This document shows positions 37,700 to 49,900 of a stretch of 64,000 nt of DNA, piece by piece. The DNA comes from Lactarius indigo. Its lineage: Eukaryota; Basidiomycota; Agaricomycetes; Russulales; Russulaceae. Position 1 is the stretch's first letter. Every line of letters begins with the position of its first letter. The DNA lies in assembly GCA_025766275.1 (NCBI GenBank), contig JAFKAC010000090.1:173042-237041 (forward strand), written 5' to 3'. The notes below the pieces were generated by a model, which was not told the DNA's origin, did no database searches, and worked only from the letters and a program-made list of their open reading frames with translations. The translations under genes and the position numbers were made by a program.

Positions 37700-37710
37700 C
37701 GCGGTTCGGG

Positions 37711-37733
37711 ATTCCGGTCCCGCAACCCCCTTG
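37711..37733 (-). repeat. Right terminal inverted repeat (23 bp)
   Basis: ATTCCGGTCCCGCAACCCCC followed by TTG, the inverted partner of the left terminus. Confidence 0.92.
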
Positions 37734-37741
37734 CCGAAGGG
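37734..37741. repeat. 8-bp target-site duplication, right
   Basis: CCGAAGGG directly abutting the right terminus. Confidence 0.88.
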
Positions 37742-38444
37742 TGTCGTGTAGTCGTCACAGTTATACCCCGCTGCCAACATGTTTCTGAGGTCACTCTTTG
37801 CCAAGTGTCCAATTGAAACGGCCTCTTTCTTTGCCTCTGTTTATTTTTTTGATGCAAGTTGCAAGGTAAGTTGTTTTGACGTAGCCTGCTACCCTTCCTA
37901 ACGAGATCACTTGAAGATGTTGTCGTCGAGAACAGTGCTACTTCTCGGCAACAGGAATCTAGCACTCTAGCAACAATTTTCGGGAGACAAATTCCTTGCC
38001 TCGAGTCACGGATGGCCCGGTACTCTGTATCTGCTGAAAATTTTCACTAGAGCCCACCAGCTCGCCCACTACACGAAGCGGCGGGCCAACGTTGGACTTC
38101 CTGTGGCTGAAGATTCATGAATGCAGGCCTTCTTGACTCGCAAGGTTTTTCATGCTTCAAAGCTTCAACATTCGACACAAATCAACCCGAGATCTTTGAA
38201 CTCTCGTGTCTAATCACGAGGGTATATATTCTGACACTCCTCGCTTGGCACAAGCACAACGCCACCCCGTCAAGGAGGGTGAGTAAAAGTCTACATTAGC
38301 ATGATGTATGAGCGCTATGAGCAGTGAGACCGATGGTGCAATGGTGTAGCGTATACGATAAATAGTAGGCAGCTGCATACTCTACGTTCTATCAAAGCGA
38401 ATATGTGACCTAGTAATGCCCAAGTGTCATGCCAAAAAAATCAA
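37742..38444. other. Intergenic, nothing recognised
   Basis: Host DNA beyond the transposon. Contains the 3' flank of the glycosyltransferase gene; no coding signal seen. Confidence 0.4.
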
Positions 38445-40687
38445 TCAGAGTTTGAAGTCCGTGGTATCACGATCGTCAGCTGCAAGCCGGGCGTATTCTA
38501 AGCACAGCCGATATACATACGCTGTGAGGAGACGTGAGGTGGATTAGCGGCAAGAACCCATGATATAGGTGTGGGTAGGCTCACCCTCCATATCGACTTG
38601 ACGACCTATCGTGTTCTTCCAGTTTTTTCCCGCACGCGCAATGCGTCGTAAGCGTCTATCTCCATCAAGAGGCACGCGCTGCGCTCTTGGGACGCCTTGC
38701 ACGGTGGAGTTCACAGCAACCAGCGCATTAGACGTACCGCCCGAAAAGAAGGCGTGGATGTTGTATATCTCGGCATATGACGTCGACAGTGGGATGTAGT
38801 GGAGCCTGTGCACAGGCGCTCAATCGTCGTCATCGCAGAAAGGAAACATATGGGTTAGATACGCACCAAGGTTGTATCCAGTCAGAGAAGAATTCCTGGT
38901 AAACGCCAGACTTGATGACTGCACTGTCAGACCCCAGGAACGCAAAGAATTTCCCGGAGTAGCTCATTCCGTCCAAGTCGAGAAGATACTTGTGTGCCCA
39001 ATGATCGCTCAGGACTGCCGCGTCGTCAAAACGATAGTCTCGAACTTGTTGGTTAAGGCCACCAGGATAAATATCATGGTCGATCGAGCTGACAAAAGCA
39101 ACGTCCATGATCTCCCGATTCAGGGACGCGATGGGAACAGAGGCGTATACAAAGTCCGTGGAACTCGGTGGGTCAGCAAAGACGATTGTGCGATTGGTTT
39201 CAGAAGTAGTATTTGCCAATTGGACGAAACTTAGAAAGTGTCAGAGATTCGCATGTCGATACGCAAGCAGCTTACCGGTGTCGCTGGTAGTAGGGCGAAA
39301 AGCCACGCGGTGAACTGCCACCGCCAGTGTTGGCACCGCGGAAGAAAATCTTGTCGTCCTTCTTCTCCCATGGGGTTTCCATACTATCTAATCGCTTGAG
39401 CTCCAGGTTAACGTCGTCCCATGCATAGGTATAGCGTCGCGTTGTGCCATAGTAATAGTGGCTGGGGATTTTGATGTCGCCGAAACCCAAGCCCTTAGCG
39501 GGTGAGAGAATTGGATACAGGGTAGGAACGGTGCGCCAATCAGAAAAGAAAAGACCTTGCATCACATGGGCGGAAGGGTTGTCACAGAACGATAATTTTC
39601 TGGCGGTGTCCCTGGTGAAAGTAAAATCGGGACCAGGGAACGACTCGGCAGGGCGAAAGTAATTGCTGGTGCCATTGGAGCCAGTCGCCCGTTTTGAGCT
39701 CATGATCCGTCGGGCCGCAGAGTCTGGAGGGCAGACGCGACGATAAGCCTCCCACACGCTACCTTCTCCCCTCCAGTCGGGAGTGGAAATATGACCTAAC
39801 ATGCCCCCTGGGACTCGTAGGTCAGACAACTACAGAGAGAAAAAAAAAGCACCTGAGGACATACCGAGAGGCGACTGACTGGTGATATTGGGATAGTTGC
39901 GATACTCCCAAGGTACAAGCACGCGGCCTTCCGCTCGAGCATTGATAGCAAAATCCATGTCGGGAAGCTGAACGGAGGAGAAGTTGTTAGAAAACCCTCT
40001 TGAGTGAAAAGAGAGACGCACCGTGTGTTGAAACTTGTTTATCATTTTCAGAAAACTACGCGCGCGCATGCTCACGTCGTCCTTGTCTGTGCGTGACTTG
40101 ATATTGACGGCTTCCGCGTCGCCGCCTCGTATTCGTACCAAGTCGACGGAAGGAAGGTCCTGGGCCGCCTAGCGCCGGAAAAACGCGTGAGCCAGCTGAT
40201 GAAAATCATAGCGACACGTAGTACGTACTTGAAACGCCTTCAGCCTGAATTCAGCGCCTGTCATCTCCCAGAAGGGCTTGAGATCGCTGACGAGGCCATC
40301 GTACTCGTCGACCAATTTTACCTTATTCTGCTGCACGAACCGCCACCACGCGTCAAAACCCTTGGGCGGATTACGGCCATATCGTCGCTTGTATTCTGCG
40401 ACGGCACCGCGTAAAGAATGGCTCTGGCGCGACAGCAATGCACGGAAGCGATGCTCTGCATCCGCCATGAGGCGTGGTATCGGATGTTCGGCAACATTGC
40501 CCGCGAGTCGTGTAGAACCAGAACGAGCGAGCTGCGAACTCGTCGCGGGATCCGTGGGGAGATAGTTCTCCGTCGACCAGTGCCCAGCGAGAAGGCCAGC
40601 CTGCAAAAAAACGAAGGCGAGGGCAGCGAGAAAAAGGTACGATTTACGCGGATTCCATAGGGATTCGACGGCGTCGAGCTGCGACAT
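38445..40687 (-). CDS. GT90 / CAP10-type glycosyltransferase
   Basis: Multi-exon gene, about 600 aa. Start MSQLDAVESLWNPRKSYLF at 40687; an uncleaved hydrophobic segment at about residues 16-38 makes it a type II Golgi/ER membrane protein. The CAP10 domain is seen in KIFFRGANTGGGSSPRGF, YRFDDAAVLSDHWAHKYLLD, LDGMSYSGKFFAFLGSDSAV and EFFSDWIQPW, followed by an intron and LHYIPLSTSYAEIYNIHAFF. A last exon gives AYVYRLCLEYARLAADDRD and stop TGA at 38445-38447. GT90 members transfer xylose or glucose onto glycans or proteins (Cryptococcus Cap10, Cxt1; animal POGLUT). The donor and acceptor cannot be read from sequence. Frame intact. Confidence 0.88.
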
Positions 40688-41469
40688 GGGGCATCAAGTG
40701 GTGGTGATAGAGAGCTGCAGCAAGTTGCGCTAAGCGCTCGAGCGGCTGCAAAGAATAAATTATGTAACCCCAACCCAACATGGGAATTTGATTGAAATTA
40801 GGTCCCACTAGGCGCCACCACTGCCGCCCATCGATTTCGTACTCCCACATAAAAACACTATCGAACTATCCTCTAATCGGCCGAATGCCCGTGTTGGTGC
40901 GATCACGAGACTTGCACTAGGGTAGAACACGGGCAAACGAGTGACCTTACTCGAGCACACGCGAAAACAGGAGCTCGAACGTTGGCCTTGTAATTGTTCG
41001 TACAGCTTTAACACGAGACTCGGGGATTTTGTAACATACACCGAGGCTTGACGCACTTACTGCGTCATTTTCATTATTATAAAAAATACCCGAATTTCTC
41101 AAGCTTGAATCAGTAAACCGGTCAGACACATGGGCGCGGAAACAAATCGATAAACCAAATAGAAAAACATCATATGACTGGACTGGCCGTACCGAAACCG
41201 AAGCTACCACATATTATATCTGAGGCACTACCAGTATCCCGAACAAGCGAATGATATTTAGTGGATGAGCAACTACACTAGAGAGGTCGAGAGAATGTTG
41301 TCTAACAGATGGCAATGAGGACGATGCGTATTTACACAGTACAGAGCCCTTCCAGGTTAAATAAAGCCAGAAACTGGATGCTAATCGCTCCAACCCCCAG
41401 TGACCAAAACTCGAACTTGGATTCATAACTAAGTCCGTGCAAAATTAGGTGTGAAGGAGCGGTTTTTGA
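40688..41469. other. Intergenic, nothing recognised
   Basis: Upstream region of the GT90 gene and 3' flank of the COQ2-like gene. Only short out-of-frame ORFs. Confidence 0.45.
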
Positions 41470-42781
41470 TCAGAAAGGAAGAGTGAAAGGAAGCTTGTCG
41501 ATCTTGACAAGATAGTCGAGCATGAGACCAGCCCAGGTAACCCATCCCATATGGCCGTTGCGAATGAAGTTCACTGCACGAGTCGAGTCAGTTATATCCG
41601 TGATGCAATAACAAAAAATGACACTCACAGCCACAGCTATCGGGCGAGTCGAGGTCGACTGTGACATATTGCCAGATAAGGTGAAGCGAGGTACCACCGA
41701 TGGTAACATAGAAGAAATACGGGGTCTGGTCGTTGAGAATACCCGCGTAGGCAAGAGTGGAGACGAAGAGGACGGCACAGCTGAAGGTGAATGGGCGAAC
41801 AAAATCACCGAGCATCACGGCCGTTGACTTGACGCCAACCTTGACGTCATCTTTGCGGTCCTGGCAGGCGTAAATGGTGTCTAATATCAAGTCAGTTTCG
41901 CACGGTGATCAGCGAGGTGCGAACAGACCATAATGCATGGTCCAACCCCAAGAGCCAACCATCAGAAGGGTGAGTAGCTGGACATCGACCTCATTGGTGA
42001 TGGCAACCCAGGAGATAACAAGGCCGAAGTTCATGGCAATTCCGAGCCACGCCTGCGGCCAGTAGGTGATACGCTTCATGAGTGGGTAGACAATGAAGCT
42101 GCGTTGGCCACCATTCTGTCAGTTCCTGATTCACGGAGAGTTCGGACAAAAAAAAAACATACAGAGGGAGAAGCTGAGCAATCGCCGCCCAGAAGGCGAC
42201 ACCCTTGTAAGGCATGTACAAAAGAACGCCGGCAAGGTATTGGAGGATCAAATAGACAACGGCGGCAAAGACCGACACGCGGCCGCTGGCAAGGGGGCGT
42301 CCTTTGGTGCGCTCTGGGGCTACGTCAGATCGGAGCCTCAATATCGGAATCATTCTGAACGTACCAACTCCAGCGTCGAAGTTACGGTCGAAAATGTCGT
42401 TAATGGTGCAGGCAGAGCCACGGACGAGGAGTGCGGCAATTAAGAACTTGAACATCTCAGTCCAGAATGTTGTTAAGTCCAAGCTCGTCTTGTACGCGGC
42501 CATCGTCAAGCCCCATGCTGATTTCAGCGGTAAGTTAGATGCTTCGAAGATAGGTAAACACGAGCTTACCAAAGGGCCAGAACATGAGGATGGTCCCAGT
42601 AGGCTGCATTATGTGTAAGCACCTTCACAAGACCTCCCCATACAACGTCATCACGTACCTTGTGAAAGCGGATGAGTTCCAAGTATGGACGAACTTCAGG
42701 AGAGACGAGTCCCAGAGGAAAGGGAAGCTTTTCTGGGACGGGAGACTTGAGAAGAGGAGACTTTTCCGAAGAGGGGGCCAT
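41470..42781 (-). CDS. COQ2: UbiA prenyltransferase, COQ2-type
   Basis: Six or so exons, about 310 aa, ATG at 42781 (MAPSSEKSPLLKSPVPEKLP). Early exons splice to IRFHKPTGTILMFWPFAWGL. The first Asp-rich prenyl-diphosphate motif is NDIFDRNFD with ERTKGRPLASGRVS following. The second is DTIYACQDRKDDVKVGVKST. Multiple hydrophobic helices follow, ending NGHMGWVTWAGLMLDYLVKI. This is the pattern of 4-hydroxybenzoate polyprenyltransferase, which attaches the isoprenoid chain in ubiquinone synthesis at the mitochondrial inner membrane. Because fungi also carry UbiA paralogues in secondary metabolism, and because no clear mitochondrial presequence is visible, the substrate is not certain. Confidence 0.8.
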
Positions 42782-45357
42782 TGCAATGAAATTGATGATT
42801 TAACGTCTAAAGAAATGAAGTACTGCGGGATGGAAGAGAGAAACAACTGAAGAGAGAACGATGCTGTCAGGTCAGGTCCTGACACAAGGGTTTATATATG
42901 TCTGACACCCCAGCCAGCTCTTCATTGCGTGCCTCTCGTGAAGCTGTCCGGTCGCCGCAACCATTGAGAAGACGGATCAATACTCCCAGCTCTGGGGCCC
43001 AATTCTGGACCGTGAAGGGATGAGCACATCAGCCCGGAAGTACCGGCATTCGCATGAGACGCTGAGTCAACGAGTCCTAGATGATAGGAAATTACAGCCG
43101 ATGGTATAATGATCGTCATGCCATGTGCAGTCGCCAAGTAGGCGGTCCGCGACCGCGGCAGTGCACAGCACGAGAGGGCCCACAACCCGAGCATAACGGA
43201 GGTAAAAATTGCTTCCTCACAGCTTTTCCTTAGGCAGAATAATTTTGCCAGAAAAGGCTGCGCTGCAAAACATGTATGGGTCGGATAAAGTGCAATTAGA
43301 AGTGCAGCTGTTGTAACTGACTCACTCATTGCACGTCTGTGGTTGGTGCTCTCCACTTGTGAAACACGATAATACCGTGACTTTGATGTGACGTACAGGC
43401 GACTACGCAGTTTCTGCGGGCTGGCTCGGGCTTATTGCGGGGCTGCGGCTTACAGTAGTGCTTCTCGCTTCTCCTTCGATGCCGACTCACATTTGGTTTT
43501 GATCAACCTGATACAGTGTCCAGTTGACCGCGAGTCACGGCCATTGAGTCGGGGCAGGCACACGATTAATGAGCAATGTGGTGCATTGCATGCCGTTTCC
43601 AAGACAGCACCTTTCTGGGAGACACAGTAGTGAAGGTGAATTCCTTCTCCGGAGGTTCCAGCGTCTGGCTTTGTTGATCCTGTGCGATTTGATCCCGGTG
43701 AATGCATTGGCGGTGAGACGTCCGCAAAATTAGGTAAGCAAGGTCGGCGTAGATCCGTGACACATACAGACTCAATCAAGGACTCAATGACAGCTCTGTC
43801 CGAGGCCGAGTACTCGAAGAAATACGGTGGGAAGCGTGTATCTGAGTCTGTCTGAGATTTCTAACGAGAGCCATAGAGCTCTGCTTGGGACACTCGGTGC
43901 CCGTGTAGCCTGAGGGTGTCCCGTGGAGGTGGAAGTCAGCGTCACAACCGTGACCGCACTGTTCATTCTCAATTGGGGGGTTCTCACGCCACATACAAAG
44001 CACACAAGAGGCATTCGAAGCTTGCCAGCCATAGACTTGCAATTGCCCCTGGTTGCTTTCCATCTACAGCGCTATGGATCCGACGCCTATATTATATCGT
44101 GCCTGGTGTCCTACAAGGTTTTGAAGTAGTCGGTGTTACCCATTCTTGATCGCGCCACCTTTTTAAAATTTCTAATGGGCGGTCAAGCAGGTCAAGGGCC
44201 AGGGAACATTTCGGGTGCTTTCTGCGCCATCCTGCACATGGATACCATTCGCATGGACCTCCGCGCGATGACGAACCATGAGTCGTGAGCCTTTCCCAGT
44301 CGTTGGGACCTCGCTTCACCCATTTGCGCCTCCATGTGCCATCGCAAATAGGGCGGCGCTGGCCATGCCATTCGCCGAAGTCGGCGGTTGGCGTCCAAAA
44401 ACGGTAAGTGAACATTGATTGGACAGTTATCATCGGGCTGGCAATTCTTTGTCTTGTGACTACACCCCCAACTGACTTCCGTACGGAAGATGGCGCCAAG
44501 AATACACTCAGACTCATGATGAAGGCAAGACAAGTGCGCCCTCTCCGGCGGCCGATCGAGTCAGGATAGGGGGTTTCTTCTGAGGGTGAGTCCTGTCCTG
44601 CGCGGACTTCGTTACATAATGCTCGCCCACTTTTCGCCCCTGCCCTTCCTATAGCCCAACTCCGAGATGAAGCGTACTTGATCCGGCATGGGTTAGCAGA
44701 ACTGTTGCAGATGTGCCCCTTGGGCTTGAAAAAAAAAATACCGGCCAGAACTACTGCGTGCGCCCAGATTCATTTTGAACACAACAATAGCCTAATCGCC
44801 CGGACATCAATAGACGTCCGCATAGAACATATCACAGTAGCGTTTATTGCGGATTTACGGATGCTGTGTGGTACTGTACTGTACGGGGGAATCGGGGATG
44901 GAGTGCGCCAGTGATGTGCGCCGTGCGCCGTAGAGGTGTTGGCTTAGTCATATGTCGGAGCGGTCCTTTCGTATTCACTTTAACCGTCCTCAGAGCCGTC
45001 GTCCTCAAGGTCCCATCGCAACTTTGCCGCGGTATGGATGGTGTAATACTAAGTACCAAATGATGATCCGGTGTTGCCTCACTAGCGCCGACGTGTTTAT
45101 TCTTGCTGTGCACCCCCTCTGCCGTTCGACAAGGATCTGATGATATTCATTCGCTCCGAGTCCCTTATGATCCTGATGTTGGGAATACGCGGTCACGGTG
45201 CAGTGTCATTTCCGTCCCTCTGTCCGGTTTGTTGAGTAATACGGTAATACTCCACCGGATATGCATTCCATTGGGAAAGGAAGTTGCTCTCTGTCTTTCA
45301 TATCCAACTCTCTGGTTACCTAACCAACTTCTCTTCTCCCTTCTTCTTTCCCCCACC
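42782..45357. other. Long divergent intergenic region
   Basis: 2.6 kb between divergently transcribed COQ2-like and adenylate-forming reductase genes. Several frames of 60-140 codons on both strands overlap each other and show no family resemblance. A TACTGTACTGTAC tract lies near 44873. Confidence 0.4.
42892..42899 (-). promoter_or_regulatory. TATA-like box upstream of the COQ2-like gene
   Basis: TATATAAA reads on the minus strand about 110 bp before the ATG at 42781. Confidence 0.35.
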
Positions 45358-48300
45358 ATGTCCGCTCTACCTAAGACGCAAGTGTTGAACAGCTTAACGT
45401 TCAAGGCTCCACCTTTGAGTGACAAGTCCCTGACACTTCCCGACCTTTACGACTGGCAGCACAAAAACAGTGCCACACACCCTTTCTTCACCTATGAGGA
45501 CGGTCCTGGGGAAGTCAAGACTATTGCGTGGGCTGAGGCTGTTCGTGGGATTCATCGCGCCGCACGTCTTGTTGCATCCCGCGTCTCCGCGGAAGAAGCC
45601 TCAGCCGCCTTGGATGGGCGCCCCATTATCATTGCGGCACTGGCGGCGACGGGTTCGTGTACCGTTTTCTACGACGCTTGCCTTCTGACACCTTCTAGAT
45701 ACCGTGACCTACGTTACGACCGAAGTTGGGATCTTGCGAGCTGGGTTTGCTGTATTCCCCATTTCGCCTAGGAATTCGCCTGAGGCTATCGCCCATCTTC
45801 TGAAGAAGACCGCTGCGCGTCACCTACTGGTGGGTGGTGAATCTATGCTCCAGAAGCTCGCCGCCGCTTCCCTAGAGTTACTTCGGGCGGATGGGCACCT
45901 CGAGATTCCTATCTCCGACATGCCACACTTCGAAGATATTTACCCGCACGATTGTTCCCACATCGATTTTGAGTACTATCCTGCGGTCAAGTTCGATTTA
46001 GACGCGCCAGCATTGATACTGCATTCTTCTGGTATGAATATGACCTGCTCAATCGAGTTGTTTATAACTGACTCGGTGTGAAGGATCTACCTCGTTTCCA
46101 AAGCCGATAGTATGGACCCACAGACAGGTCGTCACTCTATGCACCATTCCGTGTATGTTGTCCTTTTTCCTTTTCCAACGAATTTGTAGTAACATATTTG
46201 GTTAGGGTGGGGAGAAATGGATTTGTGTGGACAAATCATGTCCTGTCATGCCATGCCAGTATTCCATGGGATGGGTGTTCTGCAAATCGCCCTAGTGGTA
46301 GGTACCTTTTTCTCCCATATCTATCGGTCCTTATTAGTTTACAGGTATCCGTGGGAGTGGTGATGGCTGTATTCAAGCCGGCCTTTCCAGCTGTACTGCC
46401 AAATCCTCAAAACGTATTAGAAGGGATGATCGCAACTCGTTGCTCTATCGGAGCCGCTGCACCCACATTTTTAGAGGCACGTGACCTTTTCCTTCTTGGT
46501 ACATGTCATTGAGCGATGTACCCAGGCCTGGTCGCGCAGTCCTACCGCCGTGGATTATCTCAGAACCACGAAGGCAGTGGTATGTTTAAGGCGACTATTT
46601 TTGTTCTATGTTACTCATGTTGTGCACCTTTGAAGATGTGGGGAGGAGGCCCACTACCTAAGGAAGTAGGAGATCTCCTCACGCGTGAAGGGATCTCCAT
46701 ACATTCCCAGTACGGATGGTAGGCACCCCGATCCTAATTCTCTCGTCTCTCTTTAATGTCTTTGTAGTACCGAGTGTGGTGTGATGAATACGGTGCTTCC
46801 CAGTGCGCCCGTCTCCCTCTCGTTCTGCTTCAGTAGTTGATGTATCATGACAGGCCAGTCTCGTGGAGAAGACTGGGAGTACCTCACTGTTTCCTCTCAC
46901 TGCCTTCCTACATTTTTACCCCAAGGCGATGGAACTTTCGAACTGGTTCTCATTGTACGAGGATCCTATGCCCGTCACTATTTTTGCTTAGAAATTACAG
47001 GACCACGACCTGCACCACCCCGTCGTATTCAATACTGATGTAGACGGCAAGGATGCATACGCTACCTCGGATCTGTTGGTACCTCACCCAACGAAACCCG
47101 GTTTATGGAAAATTTATGGCAGAAAAGACGATCAAATCATGTTGTCAACAGGAGAGAAGACGAATCCGGGGCCTCTGGGTACGGATGATACCAGTTTCGG
47201 TAGTCAGTTCAAATTGCCTGACGTCTGCTCGCAGAGGGTATCTTAGCCCAGGACCCACATATCCAATCTTCTGTCATGTTTGGCAGGGGTAGGTTCCAGA
47301 ATGGCGTTCTCGTCGACCCGAAGCCTCAATTCGCATTCGACCCCAAGGACGAAGTGAAATTGGAAGAGTTTCGCAAGTTGATCTGGCGAGTCCTCACATA
47401 AGTTTTCTCTCCTGGGTTCTCATCTTTGAAGCACAGGCCAACCGTAGAGCGGTTAAACGCCTTTGCGCCTCAACATTCTCGTCTATTCAAGGAGGCACGT
47501 ACAACTGTCGTATTTACACTTCTGAGCTAACCTAGTCGATTTTTCAGATGATAATTGTCGCATCCCCATCGAAGCCGTTTGTATACACGGCAAAAATGAC
47601 GGCGCGGCGGCAAGCAATCCTTAAGGACTACGATAACGAGATCAACGCCCTGTATGATGTCGTCGAACAGACTTCACAAGTTGATATCCCATCACCTTCC
47701 GAGTGGACTCTGTCGCAATCGTTGGACTATGTGCGGCGCATTGTTCATAAGGTAATGACACAGAAGATGGCCGACAATATCGACATCTTCCAGCATGGTT
47801 GCGATAGGTACGCAGCTCTGCAAGTGTCTGTCGCTATTCGTTAACATTTCCTCACAGTCTACAGTCAACTTATATTCGCAATTCTGTCCTGCATGGGCTT
47901 CGAGAGACCAAGCCCGAGGCAGCGAAGCTCGTGTCTGCATCCTTCGTATATGAGCACCCCAGTATCGAGCGCATGGCGACGTTCTTAAGCAGGGCGGTAA
48001 CGGACCCTCAATCTGCCCTCGGTGTTGGCCTTAAAGCACGCGGGCAGGAGTTACAGGCACTTGTGGAGAAGTACACGGAAACCTTCCCCGCACGCCCTGT
48101 TGTCAATGGATCTGGCCGCCAATTGCCCTTTGGCGACACGTATCTGTTGACAGGGACGACTGGTGGCCTCGGTTCAAATATGCTTGCTCAATTACTTGCT
48201 TCGCCGACGGTTATACGCGTGTATGCGTTCAATAGGCCATCACGATCTGCGACTTCAGAGGTCCGACAGCGCTCAGCGTTTGAGAAGCGCGGGTTGTACA

Positions 48301-49698
48301 CGAGCCTCCTCTCGTCTAAGAAGCTGGTTTATGTTGAGGGAGACCTAAATGCGCTGGCTTTTGGGGTGAACGATAGGCTATACGAAGAAGTACGTGGAAT
48401 CTTTTCCGAAACAACAAGTGCTCATACGACGTGACTACATAGATTCGCGGATCAGTCACGCATATTGTTCACAATGGTACGCTCGACGCCTCTGTTACCT
48501 GGCTAACTGTGCTGAGTATGCCGATAGCCTGGAAAATTAATCTCAACCTGTCTTTGGCATCCTTCGAAGATGGTATCTCTGGCGTCCGAGCCTTAGTCGA
48601 TTTTGCGATCACATCGCCCCTCGCGCGCGCCCCGCATCTGCTCTTTGTCTCTTCTATCTCCGTATTTATCAGTGCGCCCTACAGTTGACCTGTTTTTCTT
48701 ATCACCCTTGTAACTGACGATGATCATTAGACTTCGAGAACAAGGGCTCAGTTGTGGAGGAAGTTCTATCTAACCCAGAGATTGCCGTCGGTACTGGCTA
48801 TTCGGAGTCAAAGTGGGTGGCAGAACGCATCCTTGATGTAGCGGCGGAGCGTACTGCACTGCGACCCGTGGTGGTGCGTCTTGGTCAGGTCTGTGGAGAT
48901 GGGAGTGGCACCTGGAACGAGAGCGAGTGGTTCCCATCGCTCTTGAAGTCAGCGCTCACGTTGGGATGTCTGCCGAGCCTCGATGGGGTGCGTGCCATTC
49001 TGACTCAACCCCCAAGCTGTTGCTCACGGAACACACCCCAGTCCGTAGGATGGATTACCGCGCCAGATGCGGCCGCCGCAATGCTCGAGATGTCACGCGT
49101 CGACACCCATCCAGGCGCCCACACGCTCCACGTCGCACACCCGCGCGGCGTCCCATTCAACACACTCATCGCGCCCGTGGCGTCCGCGCTTAACGTCCCG
49201 CTTGTCCCGTACCCTGACTGGCTCTCCAAGCTTGCAGAAGCGCACAAGGCCTCCCAGTCTTACTCCGCAGCGGAGCTGGAGAGGGCGCAGGTGGCCAACC
49301 CGGCGCTGCGCCTGTTCAGCTTTTTCCTGTCTGCGCGCACGGGACCCGAGTGGGAGCCCATCGGCGTCGCGCGTCTGGACACTGCGCGCGCGGTCCGTGT
49401 GTCGAGCGTGCTGGCGGAAGGCGCTAGGCCACTCGGGGAGGAGAACGTCTGGAAGTGGATGAGCGCGTGGCGCGCGAGCCGGTTCTTGCCTCCGCAAGGA
49501 ATGGAGGTGATTCCTCGCTCCGAGAAATCGGCAGTCCGGTTGTCAGTGCAAGAGGCAGCGACGGCTGTGCTTGCCGCCTCTCCGCCCATCAGTGGGTCGG
49601 CGGTGGTCAAGGGAGCTGCCGTGGTATTCATGGCGTCGAGGTTTGGATTCTTGACGGTTGTATTTGGGGTGCTGCACTTGTTATCTTCACAGTCTTAG
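45358..49698 (+). CDS. Adenylate-forming reductase (NRPS-like, A-T-R)
   Basis: ATG at 45358 ([15 protein letters not shown]); many short introns, e.g. 45653-45698. The adenylation domain spans about 45,450-47,400: [18 protein letters not shown] is the P-loop-like A3 core, GPLP/QYG..TECG is the acyl-binding part, and [18 protein letters not shown] is the A7-A8 signature typical of this family. The carrier domain (47,550-47,950) has FQHGCDSLQST; the phosphopantetheine Ser codon is split by the intron after 47,805. The reductase domain (48,000-49,698) carries [12 protein letters not shown] for NAD(P)H and catalytic YSESK. The enzyme activates a carboxylic acid as AMP ester, loads it on the carrier and releases an aldehyde or alcohol. 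The relation to Lys2 is structural; the substrate is unknown. Confidence 0.86.
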
Positions 49699-49900
49699 AA
49701 GCACCAGTCTTACATGTCATGCATGGACTTACTAGACTGGACTACTGGATTCTCCAGCTCGCAATCCTACCTCTTATAGATCTTATCGTTATCGTGTATA
49801 GAGTTGTAATCAAATACTAGATTCTTAAATAATGACAACTGTGTTCGCACACGGGCGGCGACGGCTACACAAACACGGAAGTAGAGAATGGTGAAAATCG

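Larger units (their letters stand above)
30798..37733 (-). mobile_element. P-element-like DNA transposon, complete, 6,936 bp
   Basis: The element starts CAAGGGGGTTGCGGG at 30798 and ends with the exact reverse complement at 37733. The terminal inverted repeats are 23 bp and perfect (30798-30820 and 37711-37733). It is flanked by a perfect 8-bp direct repeat, CCGAAGGG, at 30790-30797 and 37734-37741, as expected of a target-site duplication. A single spliced minus-strand gene (30942 to about 37,400) fills it. An 8-bp duplication suits the P and hAT superfamilies; the transposase core argues for P. Perfect TIRs and TSD imply recent insertion. Confidence 0.9.

Noticed and set aside
30798..37733. 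KDZ (Kyakuja-Dileera-Zisupton) transposon with linked TET/JBP gene
   Set aside because: No KDZ transposase signature or TET/JBP oxygenase is seen inside the termini; core motifs fit P/THAP9 better. The Fe2OG-like gene at 20,925-22,486 is 8 kb outside and lacks HxD.
43450..44533. Several frames of 80-140 codons between the COQ2-like and reductase genes
   Set aside because: They overlap one another on both strands, lack family resemblance and have no consistent splice pattern.
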